Notes: generated by a model from the letters alone, not told the origin. A DNA stretch of 64,000 nt from a bacterium (GCA_030431455.1 JAUIJE010000001.1:434001-498000); one strand, 5' to 3'; counted from the first letter of the stretch, positions 46,764 to 54,799 are shown. Translations and numbers: made by a program.

Positions 46764-47303
46764 ATGGCGAAACAAAAGCCTTCTGATCGACGACGCGGCG
46801 GCGCGAGCGATGAAATCGGAGAACCCGATCTCATCCCCATCATGAACCTCACGTTCATTCTCATCGCCGGCGTGTTGACCATGACGTCTATGGCCATCGG
46901 GCTCATCTCGGTGCAGGCCCCCCGGCTCAACAGCGGCGATTCCTCCGGGCCCACCGACGAGCCCGAGGAAAAAGAAGAAGAGAAAAAGCTCAACCTCACG
47001 CTGTTCATCACCGACCAAGGCTACAACCTGGCCGCGTCGGGGGCGACCCTCGACGGCAGCTCCGAAGGTCGTCCCGGAGAAGCGCTGTTCCCCAAAAAGG
47101 GCGAGACCTACGACTACGACGCGCTCCAGCGCAAGCTGATCGAAATCAAAAAGGTGTTCAAGCGGGAGCAAAGCGTGATCATCGTGGCCGACCCCGACGT
47201 GTTGTACGACGACATCGTGCAAACCATGGACGCCGCGCGGGCCACGAAGGACAACAAAGAGCTGTTCCCTGCAGTGGCATTTTCACCCGGCATCGTGGGC
47301 TAA
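46764..47303 (+). CDS. TolR/ExbD-like protein lacking the conserved membrane aspartate
   Basis: A 179-residue ExbD/TolR-family protein: a charged cytoplasmic N-terminus, one transmembrane helix (DLIPIMNLTFILIAGVLTMTSMAIGL), an acidic linker and a periplasmic domain (LNLTLFITDQGYNLAASG, SVIIVADPDVLYDDIVQTMDAAR). In TolR/ExbD the helix has PLxD, whose Asp carries protons. Here the same position is Asn28 (PIMN). It corresponds to AglQ or AglS of the gliding motor, but which one cannot be told. It is followed 12 bases later by a second ExbD-like gene. Confidence 0.85.
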   Translation: MAKQKPSDRRRGGASDEIGEPDLIPIMNLTFILIAGVLTMTSMAIGLISVQAPRLNSGDSSGPTDEPEEKEEEKKLNLTLFITDQGYNLAASGATLDGSSEGRPGEALFPKKGETYDYDALQRKLIEIKKVFKREQSVIIVADPDVLYDDIVQTMDAARATKDNKELFPAVAFSPGIVG

Positions 47304-47315
47304 GGCGAGGACTTC

Positions 47316-47999
47316 ATGGCTGGCAACGCCCCCGAATCATCGATCGCCGACGGCAGCGCGCCCTACACGGGCTGGCCGGAGTCGGTTCAAGCGACCCCCA
47401 CCGGGGGCAAGAAGCGGCGCCGCAAGAGCCGTTTTGAGCTCCCCGAGGCGTCGCTGTCCATCAACTCGTTGATGGACATTGTGACCATCATCCTCGTGTA
47501 CCTGATCAAGAGCTTCGCCACGTCGCCCATCGATGTGCAGGACCCGAGCCTCGAGATTCCCGCGTCGTCGTCGCTGGAGACGGTGGAGGAGGGCGCGGTG
47601 GTGCTCGTGACCGGCCCGGTGCGGAAGGTGTACGACGAGGCGTCCGGCCAGACCAAATACGAAGCCAACCAGCCCATCCTCGCGGTCGACAACCAAAAGC
47701 TGTTCCCGCTGGTGCAGGACAAGGCCAAGGACGGCTCGGTGACCTGGCGGGTGCCCGCGGACCAAAAGTCCGGCGGCTCCGACGGCTACGTCGTCAACGT
47801 GCTCAAGGACGAGTTGGTCAAAGCCAAAGAGCGGCAGGAGATCCTCGCCGCCGAAATCAACGAGCCCGATTTCACCGGCAAGGTCGTGATCCTGGCCGAC
47901 AAGCGCACGCCCTACCGCGTGCTCATGGACGTGCTCGTGACGTGCGGGCAGGCCGGGTTCGGCGAGTTCCGCTTCGCGATTCTGCGCAGCACGGGTTGA
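47316..47999 (+). CDS. TolR/ExbD-like protein with intact membrane aspartate
   Basis: A 227-residue second ExbD/TolR-family protein with a basic N-terminal tail (GGKKRRRKSRFELPEAS), one transmembrane helix SINSLMDIVTIILVYLIKSF that keeps the proton-relay Asp (D54), and a periplasmic domain ending KVVILADKRTPYRVLMDVLVTCGQAGFGEFRFAILR, the usual TolR fold end. With the TolQ-like protein and the Asn28 paralogue it would make a TolQ-TolR-TolR motor like AglRQS. It starts at an ATG after GGCGAGG. Confidence 0.9.
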   Translation: MAGNAPESSIADGSAPYTGWPESVQATPTGGKKRRRKSRFELPEASLSINSLMDIVTIILVYLIKSFATSPIDVQDPSLEIPASSSLETVEEGAVVLVTGPVRKVYDEASGQTKYEANQPILAVDNQKLFPLVQDKAKDGSVTWRVPADQKSGGSDGYVVNVLKDELVKAKERQEILAAEINEPDFTGKVVILADKRTPYRVLMDVLVTCGQAGFGEFRFAILRSTG

Positions 48000-48082
48000 G
48001 GGAGATGTTTTTGCTGGGTCTAGATCGTTCGTTCACCGCAACCGTTTGCACCACCGAGCCCCGCTAGGGCCCCGGAGGAGAC

Positions 48083-49453
48083 ATGGCGCCAAACGATTCC
48101 AACACGAAGATTCTTCGCATCGGCGTGATTCAGTCGGGCAAGGTGGTGGAAGAGCGCCTGGTCCGCAAGCGCACCACGGTCACGTTCGGCTCGGATCAGA
48201 AGAACACCTTTGTGCTCGGCAGCGACGAGGTGCCCAAGAGCTGGGCGCTGTTTGAGCTCAAGGGCAACCAGTACTCCCTCGTGTTCTCCGACGACATGGA
48301 CGGCCGGGTCTCGGTCGACAAGAACAACGTCGACTTCGCCAGCTTGAAAGCCCAGGACCTGGTGCAAAAGCAGGGCGACCGCTACCGGCTCAACCTCTCG
48401 GACAGTTCCCGCGGCCGGGTGCAGTTCGGCAAAGACCTGACCATCCTGTTCCATTTTGTGGCCGCGCCCCCGGTGGCGGCAAAGCCCGAGCTGCCGTTGG
48501 CGGCCAAGGGCGGATGGGTCAAATCCATCGAGCCGGTGTTCACCACCGTGCTGACGGGGTCTTTTCTGTTCCACGCGCTGTTCACCATTTTGGTGTTCAA
48601 CGTGGACCGGCCGCCGCCGCCGAGCATGGACGACCTCAAGGCGCTCATCGCCCGGGTGAAGCCACAGGCGGTGGACACCCCGCCGCCCCCGGACGAGCCC
48701 ATCGTCGACGACAACGCCAACCAGCCGGCCAAGAAGCCGAAGAAATCTGGGGGAGAAGAAGAAGAGGGCGCAAAGAAGCCCAAGAAGAAGGGCAGCGCGG
48801 CGGACCAAGCGCGCGCGGCCCAGGCCAACCGCGACGCGGTCCGGTCCAAGATCGCGGGCAAGGGCCTGCTGGCCATGATCGGCACGTCCGGCGGCGATGG
48901 CGCCATGGGTGACGTGTTCGGGTCGGGCTCGGTGCTCGGGGGCGTGTCCACCGACATCGAGGGCACCGGCGGCGTCGGCTTTGCGTCCGGCGGGGGCGGT
49001 GTCTCCCGTCGTGGCGAAGGCGGCGAGGGCGGCGGTGGCGGTGGTGCCGCGGACATCGGTGGTTTGGGTGCGGGCGGGGGCGGGAAAGTCTCGGCCGGGG
49101 CCAAGAAGACCACGAAGGTGAAGGCCCGGGTGTCGTCGGACAAGATCAGCGACGTCGACGGGACCATCGACAAAAAGGGCGTGTCCCGGGTCCTTCGTGG
49201 GCGGCAGCGCATGTTCCAGCAGTGCTACGAGACCGCGCTCAAGACCAATTCCAAGCTGCAGGGCAAGTTGGTGGTGGAGTTCACCATCGGAGCGTCCGGG
49301 CGGGTCATCGATGCCCGGGTGGTCAAAGACGGGCTGAACTCCTCGGCGGTGAGCCGGTGCGTGACGTCGGCGCTCAAGCGCCTGCGGTTCCCGCGACCGG
49401 ACGATGGCGAGGTCACAATCACGAACTCGTTCGTGTTCCAACCGTCCGGCTGA
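48083..49453 (+). CDS. FHA-like, single-TM, TonB/AgmX C-terminal protein (GltG-like)
   Basis: A 456-residue protein with the layout of GltG from the Myxococcus gliding complex. A cytoplasmic FHA-like domain covers about 1-130 (VTFGSDQKNTFVLGSDEVPKSWALFEL) but lacks the canonical GR and SxxH phosphothreonine-binding residues. A transmembrane helix lies at about 152-174 (FTTVLTGSFLFHALFTILVF). Pro- and Lys-rich linkers lead to a Gly-rich stretch. The C-terminal AgmX/PglI-type TonB-like domain is about 365-456 (SRVLRGRQRMFQQCYETALKTN ... FTIGASGRVIDARVV). It probably links the cytoplasmic platform, the TolQR motor and the periplasmic TPR proteins. Confidence 0.87.
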   Translation: MAPNDSNTKILRIGVIQSGKVVEERLVRKRTTVTFGSDQKNTFVLGSDEVPKSWALFELKGNQYSLVFSDDMDGRVSVDKNNVDFASLKAQDLVQKQGDRYRLNLSDSSRGRVQFGKDLTILFHFVAAPPVAAKPELPLAAKGGWVKSIEPVFTTVLTGSFLFHALFTILVFNVDRPPPPSMDDLKALIARVKPQAVDTPPPPDEPIVDDNANQPAKKPKKSGGEEEEGAKKPKKKGSAADQARAAQANRDAVRSKIAGKGLLAMIGTSGGDGAMGDVFGSGSVLGGVSTDIEGTGGVGFASGGGGVSRRGEGGEGGGGGGAADIGGLGAGGGGKVSAGAKKTTKVKARVSSDKISDVDGTIDKKGVSRVLRGRQRMFQQCYETALKTNSKLQGKLVVEFTIGASGRVIDARVVKDGLNSSAVSRCVTSALKRLRFPRPDDGEVTITNSFVFQPSG

Positions 49454-49476
49454 CGGACGCTTGAGGTGGGAGCGGG

Positions 49477-50376
49477 GTGAAGGCGAAGTGGATCGATGAG
49501 GTCGTTGAGATCGTGTCCGCGGATCGGTTCGCGGATTGGCTCGAGGGCCTTCATCGTGCGCGCCAAGACCTGAAAGCCAAAAGCGACCGGTACGACGAGA
49601 TCCTCACCCAGGTGAACCTCGTCGAGTTCCGGGCGGAGTTGGCCCACCGCAATGCCATTGAAACGTTGGAGCGCAGCACGCGGCTGGAGGACATGAGCGC
49701 GCGGCTGGCCAACGAGTCGGCGGTGCTGGAGAACGACTCGTTCGAGGTCGTCTCCCAGTTCGAAATGCAACGCGATCGCACCACGAAGCTGTGGGAAACG
49801 CTCGGCGCCATCGATGTCACCATCGAGCAGGCCCAGAGCGAACGCGAGCGCAAGAAGCTGCAAAAACAAAAGCAGAAGCTCTCCGAGGACTACGAACGCG
49901 AGGACCAGCGGAAGCAGCGGCTGTGGTCAGACGTGGAGCGGCTGTGGATCCGGAGCATCGACTGCAACCTCGCGTTGCGGGAGTTGCGGCACAAGGGCGC
50001 GCTGGTTCGCAAACAAGCAGAAGCATTGTTTGAGGCGTACGAAGCGGAGTCCCGCCAGGCCCAAGCCCTCCGCGAGGAGGCGGACAAGATCAGCCTGGAG
50101 CGCGACGCGCGCGAGGAGGCCCTCGAGAAGGCCCAGGAGTCGGCGCGCAGCGACTTCGGCTGTCTGCTGCACGAGGACTTCCTCTACTGGGTGGCCCGCG
50201 AGGACAACAAGGTCGTGTACACCGTGCCCCTGATCGACGACGCCGAGAACTACCCGGTCGAGATCGTCGCCGGTCAGGTCTACAAGACCACCCCGCAGGG
50301 CGGGGTCGACGCGATGACGCCGGTGGACCCCGACCGCCTCGACCAAGCCTCTGCCACCGCCGCGGGGCCCGGCTAG
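49477..50376 (+). CDS. Cytoplasmic coiled-coil protein at the end of the motor cluster
   Basis: A 299-residue protein with no signal or membrane segment. It is mostly alpha-helical with long coiled coils (RNAIETLERSTRLEDMSARLANESAVLEN, QSERERKKLQKQKQKLSEDYEREDQRKQRLW, QAQALREEADKISLERDAREEALEKAQESAR) and ends in a small beta domain (FLYWVAREDNKVVYTVPLIDDAENYPVEIVAGQVYK). It starts with GTG at 49477, 24 bases after the GltG-like gene, so probably in the same operon. No name is recognised. A cytoplasmic assembly factor for the motor platform would fit; this is inference. Confidence 0.75.
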   Translation: MKAKWIDEVVEIVSADRFADWLEGLHRARQDLKAKSDRYDEILTQVNLVEFRAELAHRNAIETLERSTRLEDMSARLANESAVLENDSFEVVSQFEMQRDRTTKLWETLGAIDVTIEQAQSERERKKLQKQKQKLSEDYEREDQRKQRLWSDVERLWIRSIDCNLALRELRHKGALVRKQAEALFEAYEAESRQAQALREEADKISLERDAREEALEKAQESARSDFGCLLHEDFLYWVAREDNKVVYTVPLIDDAENYPVEIVAGQVYKTTPQGGVDAMTPVDPDRLDQASATAAGPG

Positions 50377-50490
50377 GGCGCTTGGCGCGCCGAGGCGATC
50401 ACGTCGCGTCGCGTCACCCCACCCATCGGTCGGCTGTCCCCCCACAACCCCCTCCGCACGCTGGCTCGACGCGCTAAGCTCCGCCCGGGA

Positions 50491-50510
50491 GTTGTCCCCG
50501 CGGGGACAAC
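50491..50510. promoter_or_regulatory. Perfect 20-bp palindrome upstream of the Asp-Gly lipoprotein
   Basis: The half-site GTTGTCCCCG at 50491-50500 is followed directly by its reverse complement, CGGGGACAAC, at 50501-50510, with no spacer. It lies 36 bases before the lipoprotein ATG, where a repressor could act, and is flanked by further CCCGG/CCGGG pairing. With no U-run after it, it is more like a protein-binding site than a terminator. Confidence 0.5.
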
Positions 50511-50546
50511 GCCGCCGGGCTCACGTCGCCCCACAATGGAGGACTC

Positions 50547-51821
50547 ATGCGTCGCTATGGATTGTTTGGCCTGCTGGCTTTTTTGCTCACTGTCCCCGTG
50601 GGGTTTTCGGTGGGGTGTCCGGGCGACACCGGCGACGGCGACGGCGATGGCGATGGCGATGGCGACGGTGACGGCGACGGGGATGGCGATGGCGACGGGG
50701 ATGGCGATGGCGATGGCGACGGGGATGGCGACGGTGACGGCGACGGGGATGGCGACGGGGATGGCGACGGCGATGGCGACGGTGACGGGGATGGCGATGG
50801 CGACGGGGATGGTGACGGCGACGGGGATGGTGACGGCGACGGGGATGGCGACGGCGACGGCGACGGCGATTGTCCCATCGCGCCGGTGTGCCCGGACGCC
50901 ACCGTTGATCCTGTGACATTGCTGGGCCAGAACGGCGGCGTGCCGCCCTCGGTGTCGAGCGCGACCGCCGGGATCATTTCGCTCGGAGACACCCGCGCCA
51001 ACGTCGAGGCGGCGTTCGGGGCGGGGGTGGCGTCGGCCAACAACCCGTTCTGGGTGAACTACTGCGCCCAGCGCGTGCAGGTCCAGTACGTCGACGACCT
51101 CGACGGCGCAGGGTTCGAGGGCAACCCCAGCGCGGGGGATGTGCTCGCCCGCGTCATCACGTTGTCGGGGGCGGACGTCAATCTCGAAGGCGCAGGCGTG
51201 GGGCTTGGCGATCCGGTGGGCGATGCCACCGCCGAGTTGACCGCGCCGGTGAGCCACAGCCTCAACGGGGTCACGCTTCACTTCGGCGCGGCCAACGGCA
51301 TCCAGGTCACGTCCGATGGCACCAACATCGTGGGCCTCGCCCTGTACAAACCGCAGGCGGGCAACAACTGGGGGCTGGCCGTCGACATGGGCGCGGGCGC
51401 GGTGGGCACGCTGCAGACCGGCACGACGACGGTCGCGGGCGTGGACGCGATCTTGGGCACCGACTACGACGCCCAAGGCGAGGTCGATCTGGACTCCAAC
51501 GGGTTCATCAAGGGCGTGGCGCGCATCTACCCTGCGCTGGGCATTCGCGTGGCCGGCCTCTGTGGGTTCAGCTGCGAAGGCGATCTGTCGGAGGACGTGG
51601 CCTCCATCGTCCTGTCCCCGCCGTTCCTCGGCGCGACCGGCGATGGGCTGGGCCTCGGCTCGTCGCGGGAAGACGTCGAAGCGGTGTACGGCACCGGCAC
51701 CCAGAGCGACACGTTGTGGGTGTACGACGCGGGCGCGTCCGACGTCGCCATCGTGTACTTCACCGACGAGAACTGCGTGGACCGCATCGCGGGCATCATC
51801 CTGAACTACCAAACGCTCTGA
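50547..51821 (+). CDS. Lipoprotein with about 40 Asp-Gly units
   Basis: A 424-residue lipoprotein: signal ending GFSVGC (lipobox), then PGDTGDG and about 40 Asp-Gly units (over 80 residues), then a 310-residue domain. That domain is beta-rich with several Cys ([31 protein letters not shown]) and two similar halves, each opening like [14 protein letters not shown] and [14 protein letters not shown], suggesting an internal duplication. Function is unknown. The ATG follows TGGAGGAC. The tether could project the domain well beyond the membrane or capsule. A perfect 20-bp palindrome sits upstream. Confidence 0.85.
   Translation: MRRYGLFGLLAFLLTVPVGFSVGCPGDTGDGDGDGDGDGDGDGDGDGDGDGDGDGDGDGDGDGDGDGDGDGDGDGDGDGDGDGDGDGDGDGDGDGDGDGDGDGDGDGDCPIAPVCPDATVDPVTLLGQNGGVPPSVSSATAGIISLGDTRANVEAAFGAGVASANNPFWVNYCAQRVQVQYVDDLDGAGFEGNPSAGDVLARVITLSGADVNLEGAGVGLGDPVGDATAELTAPVSHSLNGVTLHFGAANGIQVTSDGTNIVGLALYKPQAGNNWGLAVDMGAGAVGTLQTGTTTVAGVDAILGTDYDAQGEVDLDSNGFIKGVARIYPALGIRVAGLCGFSCEGDLSEDVASIVLSPPFLGATGDGLGLGSSREDVEAVYGTGTQSDTLWVYDAGASDVAIVYFTDENCVDRIAGIILNYQTL
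50631..50871 (+). repeat. Long Asp-Gly hexanucleotide microsatellite
   Basis: About 40 copies of a GAYGGN hexamer (GAC or GAT, then GGC, GGG, GGT) in frame, encoding an Asp-Gly polymer. Third-position mixing makes it imperfect. This is a protein-coding microsatellite, not a CRISPR or an origin iteron array. Confidence 0.95.
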
Positions 51822-51941
51822 CCCGCGACTGGCATCCGGCGCGCCGCCGCGCGCCGGGGCCAGGATGTGCCGAACGGGGCGGCGTTGTCGCCGGCATGAC
51901 GCACGGTGCGCTATGCTTCGCCCCGGGGGGTGGGAGACAGC

Positions 51942-53126
51942 TTGGCTGAAGCTGTATCGACGACGTTGCTCGCCATTTCGGCGTTGGCCTCGATGGGTTG
52001 GGCGTTCGTCATCTACCGCGCCTGGCGCACCATCGCGTCGCTGGGTCGCTTGCCCCGGGCCGCGCCGGGCGACCGCACCACCAAGGTCACGGCGGTGGTC
52101 GCGGCGCGCAACGAAGCGGGCATCATCGAGCGCGCGGTGCGATCGCTCCTGTCGCAAGAGGGCGTCGACATCAACGTCGTGGTCGTCGACGACGCCAGCG
52201 AGGACAACACCCACGAACGCTTGCTGCGCTTGGCCGACGCGGACGAGCGCCTCTTGGTGCTGCAATCGGAGAAGCTGCCCGCGGGCTGGGTCGCGAAGAA
52301 CTACGCCCTCGAGCTGGGCCAGGGCCGCGCCGACGGTGAGTACATCTTGTTCACCGATGCCGATGTGATTCACAGCCGGCGCGCGGTGGCGCACGCGGTG
52401 GCGGCGATGGAGTTTCAGCACCTCGACCATCTCGCGCTCCACCCGCGGCTGGAGGCGTCGACCCTCGTCGAGGCCGTGGTGCTGCCGCTGTTTTTCTTGC
52501 TCACCGAGTTCCGGTTTTTTGATCGGCGGTCGGTGGAGCCGGACAGCGGCGTGGGCGCGGGCATCGGCGCGTTCAACCTGGTGCGGGCCGAGTCTTATCG
52601 TCTGCGGGGGACCCACGCGCGCATCCGCGGGGCGGTGCTCGACGACCGCGCCCTCGGGCGCATGATGCGGGACGACGGCGGGCGCGGCACGGTGATGCGT
52701 GCCGGGACCGAGGTCCGGATGCGGCCGTTTCGTTCGGTGCGGGAAATGTACCTGGGCATCAAAAAGGGTGTGCTCAGCTCGTTCGGCCATTCGAGCGTGG
52801 TCGCCGCGGCGATGGGCCTGCTTCTGCTCGCCGCGGTGGGGGCGCCGCTGATGACCTTGGCCTCGGTGGGGCCGCTGATCTACTTCGGGCACATCCCCTG
52901 GGCTGCGATCCCGGCCATTGCCGCCCTCATCGCGCCTGCAGTGGCATTGTTGCGGGCCCGGTCCATGGTCCGGTTCGAACCCCTGGCCGCGATCCTCTAC
53001 CCGGTGGGGGCGGCGGTGCTCGGCGTCGCCGCGCTGCACGCGGCCTTGGTGTTCGCGGTGCGGGGCACGGTGTCGTGGCGGGGGCGCCACTACCGCAAGG
53101 CCGACCTGCGCGAGAGCGGGTACTGA
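51942..53126 (+). CDS. Membrane-bound family 2 glycosyltransferase, HpnB/CrtQ-like
   Basis: A 394-residue family 2 glycosyltransferase with membrane segments at the N-terminus (LLAISALASMGWAFVIY) and C-terminus (VAAAMGLLLLAAVGAPLMTLASVGPLIYF and others). The catalytic core has TAVVAARNEAGIIERAVRSLL, VVVVDDASEDNT, PAGWVAKNYAL and the metal motif FTDADVIH (DxD). The GWxxKxxA segment is typical of the hopanoid/carotenoid-associated HpnB/CrtQ branch. The start is taken as TTG 51942, after GGGAG; a GTG at 51906 is possible. The substrate is not determinable. Confidence 0.85.
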   Translation: MAEAVSTTLLAISALASMGWAFVIYRAWRTIASLGRLPRAAPGDRTTKVTAVVAARNEAGIIERAVRSLLSQEGVDINVVVVDDASEDNTHERLLRLADADERLLVLQSEKLPAGWVAKNYALELGQGRADGEYILFTDADVIHSRRAVAHAVAAMEFQHLDHLALHPRLEASTLVEAVVLPLFFLLTEFRFFDRRSVEPDSGVGAGIGAFNLVRAESYRLRGTHARIRGAVLDDRALGRMMRDDGGRGTVMRAGTEVRMRPFRSVREMYLGIKKGVLSSFGHSSVVAAAMGLLLLAAVGAPLMTLASVGPLIYFGHIPWAAIPAIAALIAPAVALLRARSMVRFEPLAAILYPVGAAVLGVAALHAALVFAVRGTVSWRGRHYRKADLRESGY

Positions 53127-53210
53127 CCCCGGCGGCGACAACCGCACCCGCCGGCACCAGCGACACGAGGCCCGCGGGCGGACCGGACAAGCGCGGCGCC
53201 GCGACCGCGC

Positions 53211-53753
53211 TCAGCCCGGGCAGCGGGCGTCGTTGTCGACGAGCCAATCGAACAGCGGGTGTTGGTTCTCGTCGTAGCCACAGGGTTCGCTCTGGGTCTT
53301 GCCGCAGGTGAAGTCGTATTCGGCCGGGGCTTGGCCGTGGCACCCCATGCAGGCCCCAAACACCCCGCGCGCGCTGGGGCCGCGGTCGATGATCTCCGTG
53401 CCGTCCGCTGACGTGCCGAGCTGGAAAAACTCCCAGTCGTTCGTCGAGGGGGAGTAGCCCGGCGCCCGCTTGACCATCGCCTCCTGCGGAACGAGCTGGA
53501 GCACCGTGCCGACCGGGTACGTGCCCGGCTCGTCCGACTCGGCCACCGCCAGCGCCTCGTCGAGGTGGCCGCGCTTGTTCCACACCGTCACGCGGCCCAC
53601 CCGCACCCCGCCGTGCAGGCATTCGAAATCCGCCGCGGTCATCACGATGTCCTCGCTCTCCCCCGCGGGGCCGGGCAGGGCGTCGGGGGCGGTCCCGCAG
53701 CCCAGCTGGGCGGCGGAGAGCAACAGGGCGGCGAGCACCAAAAGAACGTTCAT
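53211..53753 (-). CDS. P460-like haem-binding lipoprotein
   Basis: A 180-residue lipoprotein: MNVLLVLAALLLSAAQLGC (lipobox QLGC). It carries one CxxCH haem-attachment motif (CMGCH, about 133-137) near the C-terminus, after a beta-rich domain with DWEFFQLGTSADG and AMVKRAPG. This layout resembles cytochrome P460-type proteins, whose characterised members oxidise hydroxylamine or detoxify NO. That activity is not shown here, and the P460 cross-linking Lys cannot be assigned. An operator identical to that of the adjacent tetR lies 16-30 bases upstream of its ATG, so expression is probably repressed by that regulator. Confidence 0.7.
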   Translation of the reverse strand: MNVLLVLAALLLSAAQLGCGTAPDALPGPAGESEDIVMTAADFECLHGGVRVGRVTVWNKRGHLDEALAVAESDEPGTYPVGTVLQLVPQEAMVKRAPGYSPSTNDWEFFQLGTSADGTEIIDRGPSARGVFGACMGCHGQAPAEYDFTCGKTQSEPCGYDENQHPLFDWLVDNDARCPG

Positions 53754-53768
53754 GGCTGGTCTCCTTTT

Positions 53769-53783
53769 CCGAACACTGTTCGG
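53769..53783. promoter_or_regulatory. TetR-type operator before the P460-like gene
   Basis: The 15-base palindrome CCGAACACTGTTCGG lies between tetR and the P460-like gene, 16-30 bases before the latter's ATG. The same sequence, on the other strand, recurs with one end mismatch at 54416-54430 before tetR itself. Confidence 0.75.
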
Positions 53784-53804
53784 TGGTGGGAAAAAAAAAA
53801 AGCA

Positions 53805-54404
53805 CTAGGCGGCCAGGCCGCGCAAGAAGTCCTGCAGCAGCACCGCGTCCGCCGCGGGAAAATCCGCTTCGAACCGTTGTAGGTACGTCGCCTGGAGTGT
53901 GGCCATACCGTGGGCCGCCGCCCACAGGCCGTAGGCGACGCCCGCGGTGGGCATCGCCGGCCGTTTGCGCACCGCGCCGGTCGCCATCGCCTCTTCCACC
54001 ACATCGATCAGCACTTGGAAGGGGCGGTGTTGCTCCTGCTCCAGGCGGGTCACGCGGGCGCCCAAGCGCGCGAACAGCAGCAAGAACTCGTCGCGCCGCT
54101 CGACGGCGAACCGGATGTACGTGAGCAACACCGCGCGCACGCGCTCGGCCCCCGGGGCTGCCACATCCGCGGCGTCGCGCAGGCGGGCCGCGAGCTCGCC
54201 GTCGACGTGGTCTTGGACCGCATCGACCAGGGCTTGTTTGCTCGGGAAGTACTCGTACAGACCCGCGGGCGAAAACCCCGCGGCCTTGGCCACCGCACGC
54301 AGCGAGAACGTGTCGAGCCCCTCCGCGCGCAAGAGCTCGCGGGCCACGGCGATGAGCTCGAGGCGTCCGAGGGCTTTGCTTCCGGCGCGGGCGGTGCGGG
54401 TCAT
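53805..54404 (-). CDS. TetR-family transcriptional repressor
   Basis: A 199-residue TetR-family regulator. N-terminal helix-turn-helix: LELIAVARELLRAEGLDTFSLRAVAKAAGFSPAGLYEYFPSKQALVDAV (about 15-63). The C-terminal ligand-binding helical domain ends at the stop; the ligand is unknown. Two near-identical 15-bp palindromes occur: one inside its own promoter spacer, and one just upstream of the P460-like gene that it precedes on the same strand. Autorepression plus control of the haem lipoprotein is therefore the simplest reading. An 11-base A/T run follows its stop. Confidence 0.92.
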   Translation of the reverse strand: MTRTARAGSKALGRLELIAVARELLRAEGLDTFSLRAVAKAAGFSPAGLYEYFPSKQALVDAVQDHVDGELAARLRDAADVAAPGAERVRAVLLTYIRFAVERRDEFLLLFARLGARVTRLEQEQHRPFQVLIDVVEEAMATGAVRKRPAMPTAGVAYGLWAAAHGMATLQATYLQRFEADFPAADAVLLQDFLRGLAA

Positions 54405-54409
54405 GAATG

Positions 54410-54438
54410 TTTTTTACGAACAGTGTTCGGAAAATGCA
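54410..54438 (-). promoter_or_regulatory. tetR promoter with operator in the spacer
   Basis: On the minus strand TTGCAT (54433-54438) and TAAAAA (54410-54415) are separated by 17 bases, a good sigma70 pattern. The spacer contains the palindrome CGAACAGTGTTCG (54417-54429 on the plus strand), so a bound repressor would block polymerase. This supports autoregulation. Confidence 0.65.
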
Positions 54439-54799
54439 AGCCAGTTTGTCCGCGGCCTCGAGGTTTCGCCTAACCATTTGAAAAGTTTGAAAAAACCGAA
54501 CGCGCCGGACGGATCGCCCGGGAGGGCCCACCCCCATGGCCCCAGCGCCCGCCGCCACCGGACGGACCGGTGCCGTCCCGCGCGCAAGCGCAGGACCGCA
54601 GCAGGAACAGGGGCCACCACCGATCACACCGCCCGGCGCCGCGCCGCGATCGAACCCTCCACACAGAGTCCGGACGCCCGCGCCCCGGGTTGCGTCGCCC
54701 GGGTTCAACCCCTTGAAAACACGGGGCTTGGCCCGCAAACACGCATCGGATCTGTAACCTCCGCCGCCGGGCTGCGTGGTCCTCCCAAAGGAGACCACC
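54439..54799. other. Intergenic region upstream of the FAD oxidoreductase
   Basis: About 360 bases without a convincing gene between tetR and the oxidoreductase. It contains a short A/T-rich patch near 54477-54500 and a GGACGG/CCGTCC hairpin around 54560-54578. A small open frame near 54536-54757 has no ribosome-binding site or recognisable product. No ECF41-type TGTCACA promoter element was seen. Confidence 0.5.

Noticed and set aside
50631-50871. Tandem repeat considered as a CRISPR array or origin iterons
   Set aside because: The unit is a 6-base in-frame hexamer with no spacers, encoding Asp-Gly after a lipobox.
53785-53810. Intrinsic terminator for tetR at its stop codon (GGCGGCC region and 11-base A/T run)
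   Set aside because: The stem has a very small loop and the T-run starts six bases after it; possible but not convincing.
54536-54757. Small plus-strand frame in the gap before the FAD oxidoreductase
   Set aside because: No ribosome-binding site, Ala/Pro/Arg-rich composition as expected of random GC-rich sequence.
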